Origin: DASVXQ01 sp046727955
GTDB lineage: Bacteria > Actinomycetota > CALGFH01
Assembly: GCA_046727955.1 (NCBI GenBank)
Contig: JBKPDO010000233.1
Span: forward strand, 1 to 8,977
Length of the DNA: 8,977 nt
Direction: 5' to 3'
A program made the position numbers and the translations under genes. Shown here in pieces: positions 1 through 7,039 of the stretch (its first letter is position 1; each line of letters begins with the position of its first letter). The notes under the pieces were generated by a model. That model saw only the letters and a program-made list of their open reading frames with translations. It was not told where the DNA came from and did not search any database.

Positions 1-2
1 GG

Positions 3-545
3 CGGCGCATCGACCGCCTCGGAGAGACCAGGCGCAGCGAGATGCGCCGGAGGGACTTCGGCTTCGTGTTCCAGTTCGGCCAGCTCGTGCCCGAGCTCAC
101 CGTCGAGGACAACATCGCCCTGCCGCTGCTGCTCGGCGGGATGGCACGCCGGGATGCCTATGCAGCCGCGCGCTCCTGGCTGCCCCGCCTGGGTCTGGAC
201 GGCCTCGGGCCGCGCCGCACCGGCGAGGTGTCGGGTGGCGAGGCGCAGCGGGTCGCGCTGGCCCGCGCCCTGGTCCACCATCCGAAGGTCCTGTTCGCCG
301 ACGAGCCCACCGGCTCGCTCGACTCGCTCACCGGTGAGCACGTCATGGAGCTGCTGGTGAGCCTCACCCGGGCGGAGGGGACCACCGTTGTCCTGGTCAC
401 CCACGAGGCCCGGGTGGCCGCCTATGCCGAGAGGATGGTGCTGGTCCGCGATGGCCAGGTCACCGTCGCCGAGCCGCCTGCCGTCCCGTCCAACCCGGCC
501 GACGGGTCCGCTGCCCGGCCGCATCCTCCGTCGCTGGCCCGCTGA
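3..545 (+). CDS. ABC transporter ATP-binding protein, LolD/MacB-type (5' end outside window)
   Basis: This ATPase would hydrolyse ATP in the cytoplasm to drive the membrane partner encoded directly downstream. The frame is open from base 3, and residues before the first internal ATG (base 42) already fit the family, so that ATG is not the start. The Walker A motif and roughly the first 60-70 residues lie upstream of the window. Counting from the ATG at 42, I see the Q-loop FVFQ (8-11), the family segment PELTVEDNIALPLL (17-30), the signature VSGGE (63-67), Walker B VLFADEPTG with catalytic Glu88, the D-loop SLD and the H-loop His121. Its stop TGA shares one base with the ATG of the permease gene, so the two are translationally coupled. 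Membership in the LolD/MacB/FtsE exporter class is secure; the substrate is unknown. Confidence 0.93.
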   Translation, partial: RRIDRLGETRRSEMRRRDFGFVFQFGQLVPELTVEDNIALPLLLGGMARRDAYAAARSWLPRLGLDGLGPRRTGEVSGGEAQRVALARALVHHPKVLFADEPTGSLDSLTGEHVMELLVSLTRAEGTTVVLVTHEARVAAYAERMVLVRDGQVTVAEPPAVPSNPADGSAARPHPPSLAR

Positions 546-2941
546 TGTACCGGCTCGGATTGCGGCTGGTCGCCAGGAGCGGTCGTGAGGCATTGCTGCG
601 CCTGGTCGTCACATCGCTGGCTGTCGGGGTGGGAGTGGCGATACTGCTCGCCGTTCTCGCCGAGTTCCACGCCTTCCAGGCGACCAGCAACCGGCCGTCG
701 TGGGAGTCCACCCAGGGGACACCGGTGTCGACAGCGCCGGCCACTCCGGGCGCGGAGCTTTGGAACTACTCGGAGAACATCTACAAGGGCCGCTTCATCG
801 AGCAGCTCGACGTGGCCGCGCAGGGTCCGGGAGCGCCGCGCATCCCCGGTCTTCCCCGCATCCCGGCGGCGGGGCAGTTCTACGTTTCGCCGGCGCTGTC
901 CCGACTGCTGAAGACCGTCCCCGCCAACGAGCTGGGTGACCGCTTCCCCGGGCAGCAGGCCGGCCTGCTCGGTGACGCGGCGCTGTCGGGCCCCGACGAG
1001 CTGGCGATCGTGGTGGGGTACTCGCCGTCGCAGCTTGCTGCGCTCCCCGGAACGGTCGAGGTGAGCCGGATTGCGACCGCCCCGCAGCTGATGGGGACCA
1101 CGAACCTCTACCGCCTGGGCTTCGGCATCGCGGCGGTGGTCATCCTCTTCCCCCTGATGATCCTCATCAACACCGCGACCCGCCTGGCGGCCACGCGGCG
1201 CGAGGAACGCCTGGCCGCCCTGCGGCTGGTCGGTGCGACCCCCCGCCAGGTCAACGTGGTCGCATCGGTGGATGCGGTCGTCACCGCCTCGGCCGGCGTC
1301 GTGATCGGAGTGCTCGCGTTCCTGGCGATCCGCCCGCTCCTGGAGTCGATCTCGTTCTCGGGGGTCCAGTTCTTCGGCTACACGGTGACCCCGACGCTGT
1401 GGGGATACCTGGCCATGGCCGTGCTGGTGCCGCTGCTCGCCGCCCTCAGCTCCCTGGTCTCGCTGCGCCGGGTGTGGATCACCCCCTTGGGGGTCAGCCG
1501 CCGGACGACGCCCCGCCCGCCGGGTTGGTGGCGCGTACTGCCCATCTTCGTCGGGATACCGCTGTTCATCGCCCCGCTGGTCTCCAACCCCGGCAATCCC
1601 GACGGCACCCCCGCCTTCATCGGGCTGTTCCTCATCATGGCAGGGCTGGTGCTGGGTGGGTCGTGGCTGACCATGGCGATCGCGCGCATCCTGGCCCGGG
1701 TGGCGCGAGGCCCCTCGGCCCTGCTGGCCGCCCGCAGGCTCTCCGACAACCCCAAAGGCGCGTTCCGGACCTCGGCCGGACTGGTGCTGGCCGTGTTCGC
1801 GGGAAGCCTCGTCGCCTGCATCGTCCCCGCCTTCAACGCCGCCCAGTCAACGGGGGCGGCCGCCCAGCTCACCAACGTGTTGAAAGTCCCCTTGCGCAAC
1901 GGGCCGGGCTCGGCCGGGCTCGACCCGAAGACGGGCGGTCAGCTCGTCTCCTACCTCGACTCGCAAACAGGGGTGACCGTCGTCCCCATCTACGCCAACC
2001 CCGCAGCCGATCCACCCCCGGTAACCACAGGACCGTCCGGTCTACCGGGAGGGTCCCACACGCTGGGGCCGGCCACTGCGACTTCGGAGGCCCATGCCAC
2101 AGTGACCCCGGCGCACCCGCTGTTCGGCCCTTCCGACTCGGTTGTCAGCTGCCCGGCCATCCGGGCGCTGCCCGCGCTCGGGTCCTGTGCTCCCGGGGTC
2201 GCGGCGGTACAGGCCAGCTTCGGTGAACTGCTCAGCACCGACAACCCCATCTACTTCAACAAGGACCTGCCCGCCGTCAGCCACTCCAGCACCCTGGCCA
2301 CCGAGCGCCTGGCGGGCCTCGACGTGAGCGCCCTGCTGGTGAAGACCAACAATCCCGACACCCTGGAGCGGGTGCGGACCTACCTGACCGACTTCGAGGC
2401 GGCTTCGACCGAGTCGGCCCCGAGCCACTTCAAAGGCGGAGGTGGCCTGAGCGAGTGGCAGATGGGGATCATCGAGCCGGAGACCTTCGGTGAGGTCGCC
2501 CAGATCCGCAACAACGATGACAAGAACGTCGAGAGGGTCGTGCTAGCCATCGTGGCGCTCATCCTCATCGTGGCCGGGTGCAGCCTGGCGGTCAGCGTGG
2601 CGGGCAGCCTGCTGGACCGCAAGCGGCCCTTCACCCTGCTGCGGCTGGCGGGAACGCCGCTGAAGACCCTCACCCGGGTCGTCCTCCTGGAGTCGATCGT
2701 GCCCCTGGTTGGCGCCACCGTCGTGGCGGCCGGAGTGGCCATCGCCATCGCGGAGCCTCCCCTGCGGGCGCTCTTCGCGGCGAATATCGGCAAGCATCAG
2801 AACTTCGCCTCGGCGGCCCACCCCGACCTCGGCTACTACATGACCATGCTGGGCGGGTTGGCCCTGTCGGCACTGGTCGTGTTGGCGGCGATGCCCTTGT
2901 TGAACCGCATCACCCGGCCGGAGAACGCGAGGTTCGAATAG
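545..2941 (+). CDS. ABC transporter permease, FtsX/MacB-like, ten membrane segments
   Basis: This is the membrane half of the exporter, 798 residues, starting at the ATG that overlaps the ATPase stop. Hydrophobic segments lie near residues 18-40, 190-212, 238-262, 285-307, 328-346, 357-382, 408-430, 664-690, 712-736 and 766-786. Two FtsX-type modules are visible: the first has the coupling stretch RREERLAALRLVGATPRQV (219-237 region), the second RKRPFTLLRLAGTPLKTL (692-709). Two large loops, about 41-189 and 431-663, should face outside. Relatives of this kind move lipids, lipoproteins, peptides or drugs, or act as sensors of antimicrobial peptides; nothing here tells which. There is no separate ribosome binding site of note, which fits coupling to the upstream gene. 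The frame is intact. Confidence 0.93.
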   Translation: MYRLGLRLVARSGREALLRLVVTSLAVGVGVAILLAVLAEFHAFQATSNRPSWESTQGTPVSTAPATPGAELWNYSENIYKGRFIEQLDVAAQGPGAPRIPGLPRIPAAGQFYVSPALSRLLKTVPANELGDRFPGQQAGLLGDAALSGPDELAIVVGYSPSQLAALPGTVEVSRIATAPQLMGTTNLYRLGFGIAAVVILFPLMILINTATRLAATRREERLAALRLVGATPRQVNVVASVDAVVTASAGVVIGVLAFLAIRPLLESISFSGVQFFGYTVTPTLWGYLAMAVLVPLLAALSSLVSLRRVWITPLGVSRRTTPRPPGWWRVLPIFVGIPLFIAPLVSNPGNPDGTPAFIGLFLIMAGLVLGGSWLTMAIARILARVARGPSALLAARRLSDNPKGAFRTSAGLVLAVFAGSLVACIVPAFNAAQSTGAAAQLTNVLKVPLRNGPGSAGLDPKTGGQLVSYLDSQTGVTVVPIYANPAADPPPVTTGPSGLPGGSHTLGPATATSEAHATVTPAHPLFGPSDSVVSCPAIRALPALGSCAPGVAAVQASFGELLSTDNPIYFNKDLPAVSHSSTLATERLAGLDVSALLVKTNNPDTLERVRTYLTDFEAASTESAPSHFKGGGGLSEWQMGIIEPETFGEVAQIRNNDDKNVERVVLAIVALILIVAGCSLAVSVAGSLLDRKRPFTLLRLAGTPLKTLTRVVLLESIVPLVGATVVAAGVAIAIAEPPLRALFAANIGKHQNFASAAHPDLGYYMTMLGGLALSALVVLAAMPLLNRITRPENARFE

Positions 2942-2943
2942 CC

Positions 2944-2996
2944 ACCGCGTGCCACGCGGTAAGAAGCATGACAGGACGGCGCCGCGGCCACCGTCC
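2944..2996 (+). terminator. Two hairpins after the ABC permease, possible terminator
   Basis: Three bases after the permease stop, accgcgt (2944-2950) pairs perfectly with acgcggt (2954-2960) around a three-base loop. A second stem, ggacgg (2974-2979) with ccgtcc (2991-2996), follows with an 11-base GC-rich loop. Neither is followed by a T-run, so a standard intrinsic terminator is not shown. Their position in the gap before the next gene makes transcript termination or 3'-end protection a reasonable guess. Confidence 0.4.
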
Positions 2997-3054
2997 CTGA
3001 AGATTCACCCTCGGACCGACCAGCGAACCATCCCTCCCGCAACGGCGTTGTCCT

Positions 3055-3059
3055 AGGAG
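3055..3059 (+). promoter_or_regulatory. Ribosome binding site of the S53 peptidase gene
   Basis: AGGAG sits five bases before the ATG at 3065. It fixes the start of the peptidase gene ahead of the basic and hydrophobic signal segment. Confidence 0.7.
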
Positions 3060-3064
3060 CAGAC

Positions 3065-4465
3065 ATGACCAAGGTTGCACCAGGCGTCGCCTTGCCAGCG
3101 GAGCGCCACCGGAACCGGCGAGCCGTAGTGGCCGTAGTGGCCCTCGCCATCACGGGCATGCTCGGCGCGGCCTGCGGTACGGGCGCGGCCACCCGTGCCG
3201 GCTCGGGCCCCTCGGCGTCACACCAGCAGCCGGGCTCCACCGCTGGCTGCAACTCAGTTACGACGTGCTACGGCCCCCAGCAGATCGAGGCCGCCTACGG
3301 GATAGTGTCGCTGCTACACCGGGGGATCGACGGGCGCGGCCAGACCGTCGTGCTGCCGGAGCTCGCCGAACCGGAATTCCCGCTCCCCACCAGTGACATC
3401 CGCCAGGACCTCGTCCAGTTCGACAAACTGTTCGGTCTGCCGGCGGCAAAGCTTCAGGTCAACGCCAGCCTGGCCCCGTCGGCCTCGCCCTGGTTGGCCA
3501 ACGGCGAGGAGGTCCTCGACGCCGAGATGGTCCACGCCGTGGCCCCGGGGGCCACCATCAGCCTGGTCATGGTCGGGGCCAACTCGGCCGACGACCCAGC
3601 GAGCGCGGTGCGTGCCGCCGTGGCCGCCATCGGGCTCGGCAGCTCCGTGGGTGACGTGATCTCTATCAGCGCCGCCGGCCAGACGGGAGGAGAGCATTGC
3701 GACACCCCGGGCGAAGTCACCGCCCTTCACGCCGCGCTACAGGCTGCCGCCCAACACCACGTTACCGTGGTCGCCGCCTCCGGGGACGTAGGAGCGGTCG
3801 GAGAGCCCTGCCACGTGGTCAGCGGACTGACCGGGGGCCCCTTCCCCCCGGTCAAAGAGGTCAACCTGCCCGCGGCCGATCCGCTCGTCCTGGGTGCGGG
3901 AGGCACCACACTGACCGCCAGCCACAAGACCGGTGCCTATGTCTCCGAGAGCGCCTGGGACCTTCCATACGGCGACCCGGGCAGCCAGTTCCAGGGCTCG
4001 GGCGGCGGCTTCAGCCGCCAGCTCTCCCGCCCCGCCTACCAAGACAGCGTGCCGGGCATCGGCTCCCACCGGGGGGTCCCCGACGTGGCCGCCGACGCCG
4101 CCCCTTACATTGCTGTCGTCACCGCCACCGGGGCCGGCAAGTACACCATCAGCGGCCACGGCGGCACCAGCGCCAGCGCCCCACTGTGGGCCGGGCTGGT
4201 CGCCTTGGCGGACCAGTACGCCGGGCGGCCGTTGGGGTTCGTCAACGCCGGCATATACCGGGTCGCCGAGAGCTCCAAGTACCACGCCGCGTTCCACGAC
4301 GTCACTACCGGGCACAACACGGTCGCCTTCCCGCCGACGACGATCAATGGCTACGCGACCTCGAGAGGCTGGGACGCTGTCACCGGTTGGGGCAGTCCCG
4401 ACGCAAGCGTGCTCGTTCCCCTGTTGACTCGGGATGTCCATGACGGCGATGCCAACGGTCTCTGA
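3065..4465 (+). CDS. S53 family (sedolisin/kumamolisin-like) serine-carboxyl peptidase, probable lipoprotein
   Basis: This is a predicted exported protease of 466 residues. Residues 14-19 are basic, 20-36 hydrophobic, and Cys37 follows as a possible lipidation site; the lipobox LGAAC is weak because Gly, not Leu/Val/Ile, is at -3. A Gly/Ser/Ala-rich linker follows. S53 catalytic features are all present: Glu148 and Asp152 with the expected spacing in GEEVLDAEMVHAVAPG, the oxyanion Asp241 in AASGDVGA, and nucleophile Ser369 in GGTSASAP. The C-terminal calcium-site region HDVTTGHN (411-418) and GWDAVTGWGSP (435-445) also fits. Classical S53 enzymes carry a pro-domain of well over 100 residues before the catalytic domain; here only about 60 residues separate Cys37 from the domain, so no full pro-domain exists. 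Activity at acid pH is typical for the family but not shown here. Confidence 0.9.
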   Translation: MTKVAPGVALPAERHRNRRAVVAVVALAITGMLGAACGTGAATRAGSGPSASHQQPGSTAGCNSVTTCYGPQQIEAAYGIVSLLHRGIDGRGQTVVLPELAEPEFPLPTSDIRQDLVQFDKLFGLPAAKLQVNASLAPSASPWLANGEEVLDAEMVHAVAPGATISLVMVGANSADDPASAVRAAVAAIGLGSSVGDVISISAAGQTGGEHCDTPGEVTALHAALQAAAQHHVTVVAASGDVGAVGEPCHVVSGLTGGPFPPVKEVNLPAADPLVLGAGGTTLTASHKTGAYVSESAWDLPYGDPGSQFQGSGGGFSRQLSRPAYQDSVPGIGSHRGVPDVAADAAPYIAVVTATGAGKYTISGHGGTSASAPLWAGLVALADQYAGRPLGFVNAGIYRVAESSKYHAAFHDVTTGHNTVAFPPTTINGYATSRGWDAVTGWGSPDASVLVPLLTRDVHDGDANGL

Positions 4466-4829
4466 GAGGAATGAGTTCGTCGTCGAAGTGGGTGGCCTCC
4501 GAGGGCTTGGGCGACTTGGACGGGAACCCGCCCAGATCAGGTGGCCGGGTGCGTTCTCTCAAGACGGCGCACCCCATCCTTGGCCCGCCCATGATTCGGC
4601 GTTAGGCAGCGACCTCACGAGCCGTAACGCCCGGCGGCAAGCCACCGTCTGTGATGCTGGCGGTCCCGGCTCCATGACCGCCACCAGGCAGATCCCCGAT
4701 GGGCGTCCACAGTCATTCATAGCCCGAATCGGGCGATCTGTCCGAAGCCTCTTCATCTTCCACCGAGAACATGTAAGCTACGTATCAGCGCAGGTCAGGC
4801 GGCAAGTCTGGACCGGAGCGGTCGGTAAA
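4466..4829 (+). other. Stretch without a recognisable gene, between peptidase and TniB fragment
   Basis: One forward frame is open through here and joins the TniB/TniQ hybrid, with ATGs at 4434 and 4674. The codons lack the strong third-position G/C preference seen after about 4830, and the translated residues match no family I know. No convincing ribosome binding site precedes either ATG. I see no clear promoter, repeat or RNA gene. It may be decayed sequence left of a deletion join. Confidence 0.5.
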
Positions 4830-5894
4830 GTCGATGAGATCCACAATCTCAACCTGCGCACCCGCGTCGGCGCCGAAGCCTCCGACCAGCTCAAGTACTT
4901 GTCCGAGCGCATCCCCGCCACATTCGTCTACGCCGGCGTCGACGTGGGGACCGCCGGGATGTTCAGCGGCACCCGCGGCAAGCAGCTCGCCGGCCGGTTC
5001 GGCACCATCGCCGACGCCAACCACCTCCCGCTCACGACGCTGATCGGCTATCTGGCCAGGTGCAGCAACATCACCGGCGTGTGGCGCCGCGACGACACGC
5101 AGCTCAACCGAGCAGCCATAGATCGGCTCGCTGCCATCTCGGGCCTGTCGCCGGTCTGCCTGGAGCGCGCCCTGCCCGCGCTCGGCGTCCCCCTCGCCAG
5201 CACCACAGGTCCGAGCATGCGGCGGATCACCAGCCACCCCTCGCTGGGCCCCTTCACGCCATGCCACCGCTGCCTGGCCCGCCGCGGGATCGCCGTGCCG
5301 GTGTTCGTCCACCTCCCCGCCCACTTGCACCTTTGCGTCCAACATGCGATCTGGCTCCGCGGCCACGAACCGCACCCACTGCGCGAGACCCCGGAGTTGC
5401 TCCAAGAGCTTGCTCACGCGCAGCGCCGCCACCAGCGCCTCGAGCGTCGATACGGCCCGGACTCTGCTCGGCACGTCTACGAGCAAGCCGAGCGTATCGT
5501 CCGGCACTGGCTGCTCAGTCGCTGGCACGTGGACTTGCAGATTCGCTGGGATCAGCGACGACGCAGCTTCGGCCTCAGCGAGCAGGTCATCGACGACGCC
5601 GAACTGCTCCTGGTGACCTATCCCGAGGCCGTCGCCCTGGCAGGCCTGCTCGCCTCCCCCTACTGGCTGTCACAGCTTGGCAGGCGTCGGCGCGACACCT
5701 GGAAGCCGTTCCTCGACGAGGCAGGCAGGCGGCTCGACATTTCCTATCCCGGTCACGTCGGGGCATCCGACCCGCTGGCCGGCTGGATCCTCGGTCGCAC
5801 GCAGCGTGACCGTCGACGGCGGTCGCCCGACCCGCTCGAGCTGGCGGGCCTGCCCGAAAGCCTCATCTTCGCGCGCGACGAGCACGCGCCCTGA
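4674..5894 (+). CDS. TniQ/TnsD-like protein fused to a TniB ATPase fragment (start uncertain)
   Basis: Most of this frame is a TniQ-like protein, the target-selection partner of Tn7/Tn5053-type transposons. Residue numbers count from the upstream in-frame ATG at 4434. The stretch from Asp194 (DANHLPLTTLIGYLARC) to the end fits actinobacterial TniQ proteins, with the zinc-ribbon pattern C277-x2-C280 and C301-x2-H304 followed by the typical WL. The first TniQ residues, normally carrying the Pro-Gly-Glu-Ser/Thr-Leu element, are missing. In their place are residues 133-191 from a TniB/TnsC-like ATPase. Before residue 133 the sequence has no coding bias. The real start cannot be fixed: 4674 is the last ATG before the recognisable part but has no clear ribosome binding site. 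It is probably non-functional as a TniQ, although the zinc domain and C-terminal region are intact in frame. Confidence 0.72.
   Translation: MTATRQIPDGRPQSFIARIGRSVRSLFIFHREHVSYVSAQVRRQVWTGAVGKVDEIHNLNLRTRVGAEASDQLKYLSERIPATFVYAGVDVGTAGMFSGTRGKQLAGRFGTIADANHLPLTTLIGYLARCSNITGVWRRDDTQLNRAAIDRLAAISGLSPVCLERALPALGVPLASTTGPSMRRITSHPSLGPFTPCHRCLARRGIAVPVFVHLPAHLHLCVQHAIWLRGHEPHPLRETPELLQELAHAQRRHQRLERRYGPDSARHVYEQAERIVRHWLLSRWHVDLQIRWDQRRRSFGLSEQVIDDAELLLVTYPEAVALAGLLASPYWLSQLGRRRRDTWKPFLDEAGRRLDISYPGHVGASDPLAGWILGRTQRDRRRRSPDPLELAGLPESLIFARDEHAP
4830..5006 (+). pseudogene. Internal fragment of a TniB/TnsC-like AAA+ ATPase
   Basis: These 59 codons match the middle of the ATP-binding regulator found beside TniQ in actinobacterial Tn7/Tn5053-like elements. 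The Walker B motif VDEIHNL opens the fragment, followed by the conserved run GAEASDQLKYLSERIPATF, then VYAGVDV and FSGTRGKQLAGRF. The Walker A part upstream and the arginine-finger and C-terminal helical parts downstream are absent, as is the DDE transposase gene that normally precedes it. The fragment runs in frame into the TniQ-like sequence near base 5007. It cannot be an active ATPase. I recognise the family by recall of its conserved motifs, not by a search. Confidence 0.7.
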
Positions 5895-5938
5895 CACGCC
5901 TGTGATCAAACCAGCTGGTGTCGTGGCATGATTGCCCG

Positions 5939-6342
5939 GTGAGCCACGTCGTCCTCGCCGCGATCTATGACGACCCCCAAGGCTTGATGCGTGCACGGAT
6001 CGAGCCAGCCCTGCCCGTGCTCACCAGGCTGTTTGACGGCATCGCGGTGCAGGCAGGCCAAGCGGCTGATCCGGCCTCGCTGGCACTGCTGCGTTCAGCA
6101 GGGGCAGTGATCGGGGCTACGTGGCCTGCGACGGCTTGGAGTTTGAGTCCACGGATCGCTTTGCCGAGGAGGTCGCCGCGGCCGGAGGGGCGGAGGCGTG
6201 GAAGGCCCTGCTGGATGAGGACCCGCGTCAGTGGGCCCATCGCGTGGAGGGCGCCCGGCAACAGGTCACGGCCATGCGCGCCGTCAGCACCGGGAAGCAG
6301 CCAGGCGACCACAGCAGGCCGGACGGGAACGCAACCCTCTGA
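5939..6342 (+). pseudogene. Glycosyltransferase-like gene, ends only, central part deleted and frameshifted
   Basis: The GTG at 5939 opens VSHVVLAAIYDDPQGLMRAR and continues to AGAVIG near 6115, which resembles the N-terminus of a nucleotide-diphospho-sugar transferase-like family of about 250-350 residues. From about 6115 the match moves to the next frame, GYVACDGLEFESTDRFAEEV through DPRQWAHRVEGARQQVTAM, resembling the C-terminus of the same family, ending at TGA 6340-6342. The catalytic middle, including any Asp-rich metal motif, is missing. A GCATGAT element lies a few bases before the GTG, so a leaderless transcript is possible. The family call rests on recall and could be wrong; that two coding-like segments meet in different frames is seen directly. 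Confidence 0.55.
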
Positions 6343-6387
6343 GCAGCTGCCCATCAGTGGCCAACCTCGTTGAGCCGACATCGAACT

Positions 6388-6430
6388 GGCTGGCTCAGTC
6401 AATCTGACCAGCCGCAGGCCAGCGGCCTGC
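6388..6430 (+). terminator. Two abutting hairpins, possible terminator
   Basis: The first stem is ggctgg plus tcag (6388-6398, one bulged C) with ctga plus ccagcc (6404-6413) around a five-base loop. The second starts at the next base: gcaggcc (6414-6420) with ggcctgc (6424-6430), three-base loop. A pyrimidine-rich stretch, ctctggccacctttctt, follows. The structure lies after the glycosyltransferase remnant and before the repeat array. Termination in either direction is plausible but unproven. Confidence 0.45.
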
Positions 6431-6465
6431 CTCTGGCCACCTTTCTTGAGTCCTCACACCGGTTG

Positions 6466-6617
6466 TGGCGTCTCATCGAAGCTGATGTGTCTCAGGGAAG
6501 TTGATGTGCGATCTGATAGATCTGATATGTGTCTCAGGGAAGCTGCGGTGGGCGGCGCTGGGTCTCCATTCCGCCGTGCGATCGGCTGTCAGACCGTGCG
6601 ATCCTGCTGCGTGTCAG
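6466..6617 (+). repeat. Array of imperfect ~20-bp repeats, candidate transposon end
   Basis: Successive units begin at 6466, 6486, 6505 and 6526, with lengths 20, 19, 21 and 20. The strongest copy pair is tgtgtctcagggaag at 6486-6500 and 6528-6542. The 6466 unit shares the frame tctcatcgaagctga with tctcagggaagttga. Another unit type, ccgtgcgatc, occurs at 6574-6583 and 6594-6603, exactly 20 bases apart, and gtgcgatc also opens the 6505 unit. Inside, the nine-mer gatctgata is tandemly doubled (6510-6527). Spacing near two helical turns is what transposase-binding sites at Tn7/Tn5053/Mu-like ends look like, and the array lies downstream of the TniQ gene where a right end is expected. The role is inferred. 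Confidence 0.5.
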
Positions 6618-6784
6618 CCAGGTGGACCCTGAGCGTAGCCGTCACGCATGGATCTCCCTGGTTCCTTTCCTACAGAGGTGCCGGCAGGCACAACCTGCAG
6701 GCGCTGCAGGGTGGCTCGTCGCCTCGCTGCAACCGCCGACGCGGCGCTGCGCGACGAACCGCGGGAGCAGGAGTAGAACACGTG

Positions 6785-6904
6785 AAGTACGCGGTCGTGC
6801 ACGGCAGGGCGCCCACCGGGCTTGGGTGTGGGGATCAGTGGCGCAAGCAGCGCCCACTCCCCATCGGTGAGGCCGGTGGCGTAACGGTGAGGCGGCGGAG
6901 TCAT
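6785..6904 (-). pseudogene. IS5-family transposase, N-terminal fragment
   Basis: On the minus strand the ATG at 6904-6902 opens about 40 residues that fit the start of IS5-family transposases: RYATGLTDGEWALLAPLIPT followed by PKPGGRPAVHD. A ribosome binding site AAGGAG (plus-strand 6912-6917) stands seven bases before the ATG. After VHDR the expected next segment (a hydrophobic Leu/Arg stretch ending in Gly-Cys-x-Trp-Arg) is not seen in any frame with confidence, and the DDE catalytic domain is absent. The frame stays open to about 6614, but that part looks random. It is a truncated, inactive remnant. Confidence 0.72.
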
Positions 6905-6972
6905 CAGCAGGCTCCTTGCAGGACAAGGGACCCAGTAGAGCGCCGCAGCCTACAGCCCTTTCAGACACCCTC
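6785..6972 (-). mobile_element. 5' end of an IS5-family insertion sequence, other end lost
   Basis: The transposase fragment is preceded on its strand by about 68 bases that finish at a probable terminal inverted repeat, gagggtgtctgaaagg (minus strand, 6972 to 6957). This distance between IS end and start codon is normal for the family. The end directly abuts the body of a tRNA gene at TA (6973-6974), and IS5-family elements favour short TA-containing targets. I found no matching inverted repeat elsewhere in the window, so the distal part was probably deleted. The inner boundary at 6785 is only where recognition stops. Confidence 0.6.
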
Positions 6973-7039
6973 TAGCTCAGTTGGTCAGAGCAGGCGGCTC
7001 ATAACCGCCCGGTCGCAGGTTCGAGGCCTGCCAGCCCCA
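6966..7039 (+). tRNA. tRNA with CAT anticodon (Met-type), 5' acceptor strand replaced; likely pseudo-tRNA
   Basis: From 6973 the cloverleaf is clean: TA (positions 8-9), D-arm GCTC/GAGC, anticodon stem ggcgg/ccgcc around loop ctcataa with anticodon CAT, variable loop cggtc, and T-arm gcagg/cctgc around ttcgagg. The 3' acceptor strand cagcccc plus discriminator A ends at 7039; CCA is not encoded. The 3' strand needs ggggctg at the 5' side, but the bases there (6966-6972) are caccctc, which is the end of the IS5 element. Only two of seven pairs form, so the molecule is probably not processed or charged. CAT could mean elongator Met or lysidine-modified Ile; the sequence does not settle this. 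Confidence 0.72.

Noticed and set aside
1378..1899. Long minus-strand open frame (173 codons) inside the permease gene, and similar ones inside the peptidase
   Set aside because: They are antisense shadows caused by the high G/C at third positions; no family match or ribosome binding site.
4434..4673. Use of the ATG at 4434, overlapping the peptidase stop, as start of the TniQ-like gene
   Set aside because: The first about 130 residues show no coding bias or family match and no ribosome binding site, and the overlap of 32 bases is probably accidental.
6466..6617. CRISPR array
   Set aside because: Units are about 20 bases, imperfect and head-to-tail with no unique spacers of constant length, and no cas gene is in the window.
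6951..6958. tacagccc beside the tRNA as its lost 5' acceptor strand
   Set aside because: It is the reverse complement of the needed sequence and lies inside the IS end, so it cannot pair with the 3' strand in the same transcript.
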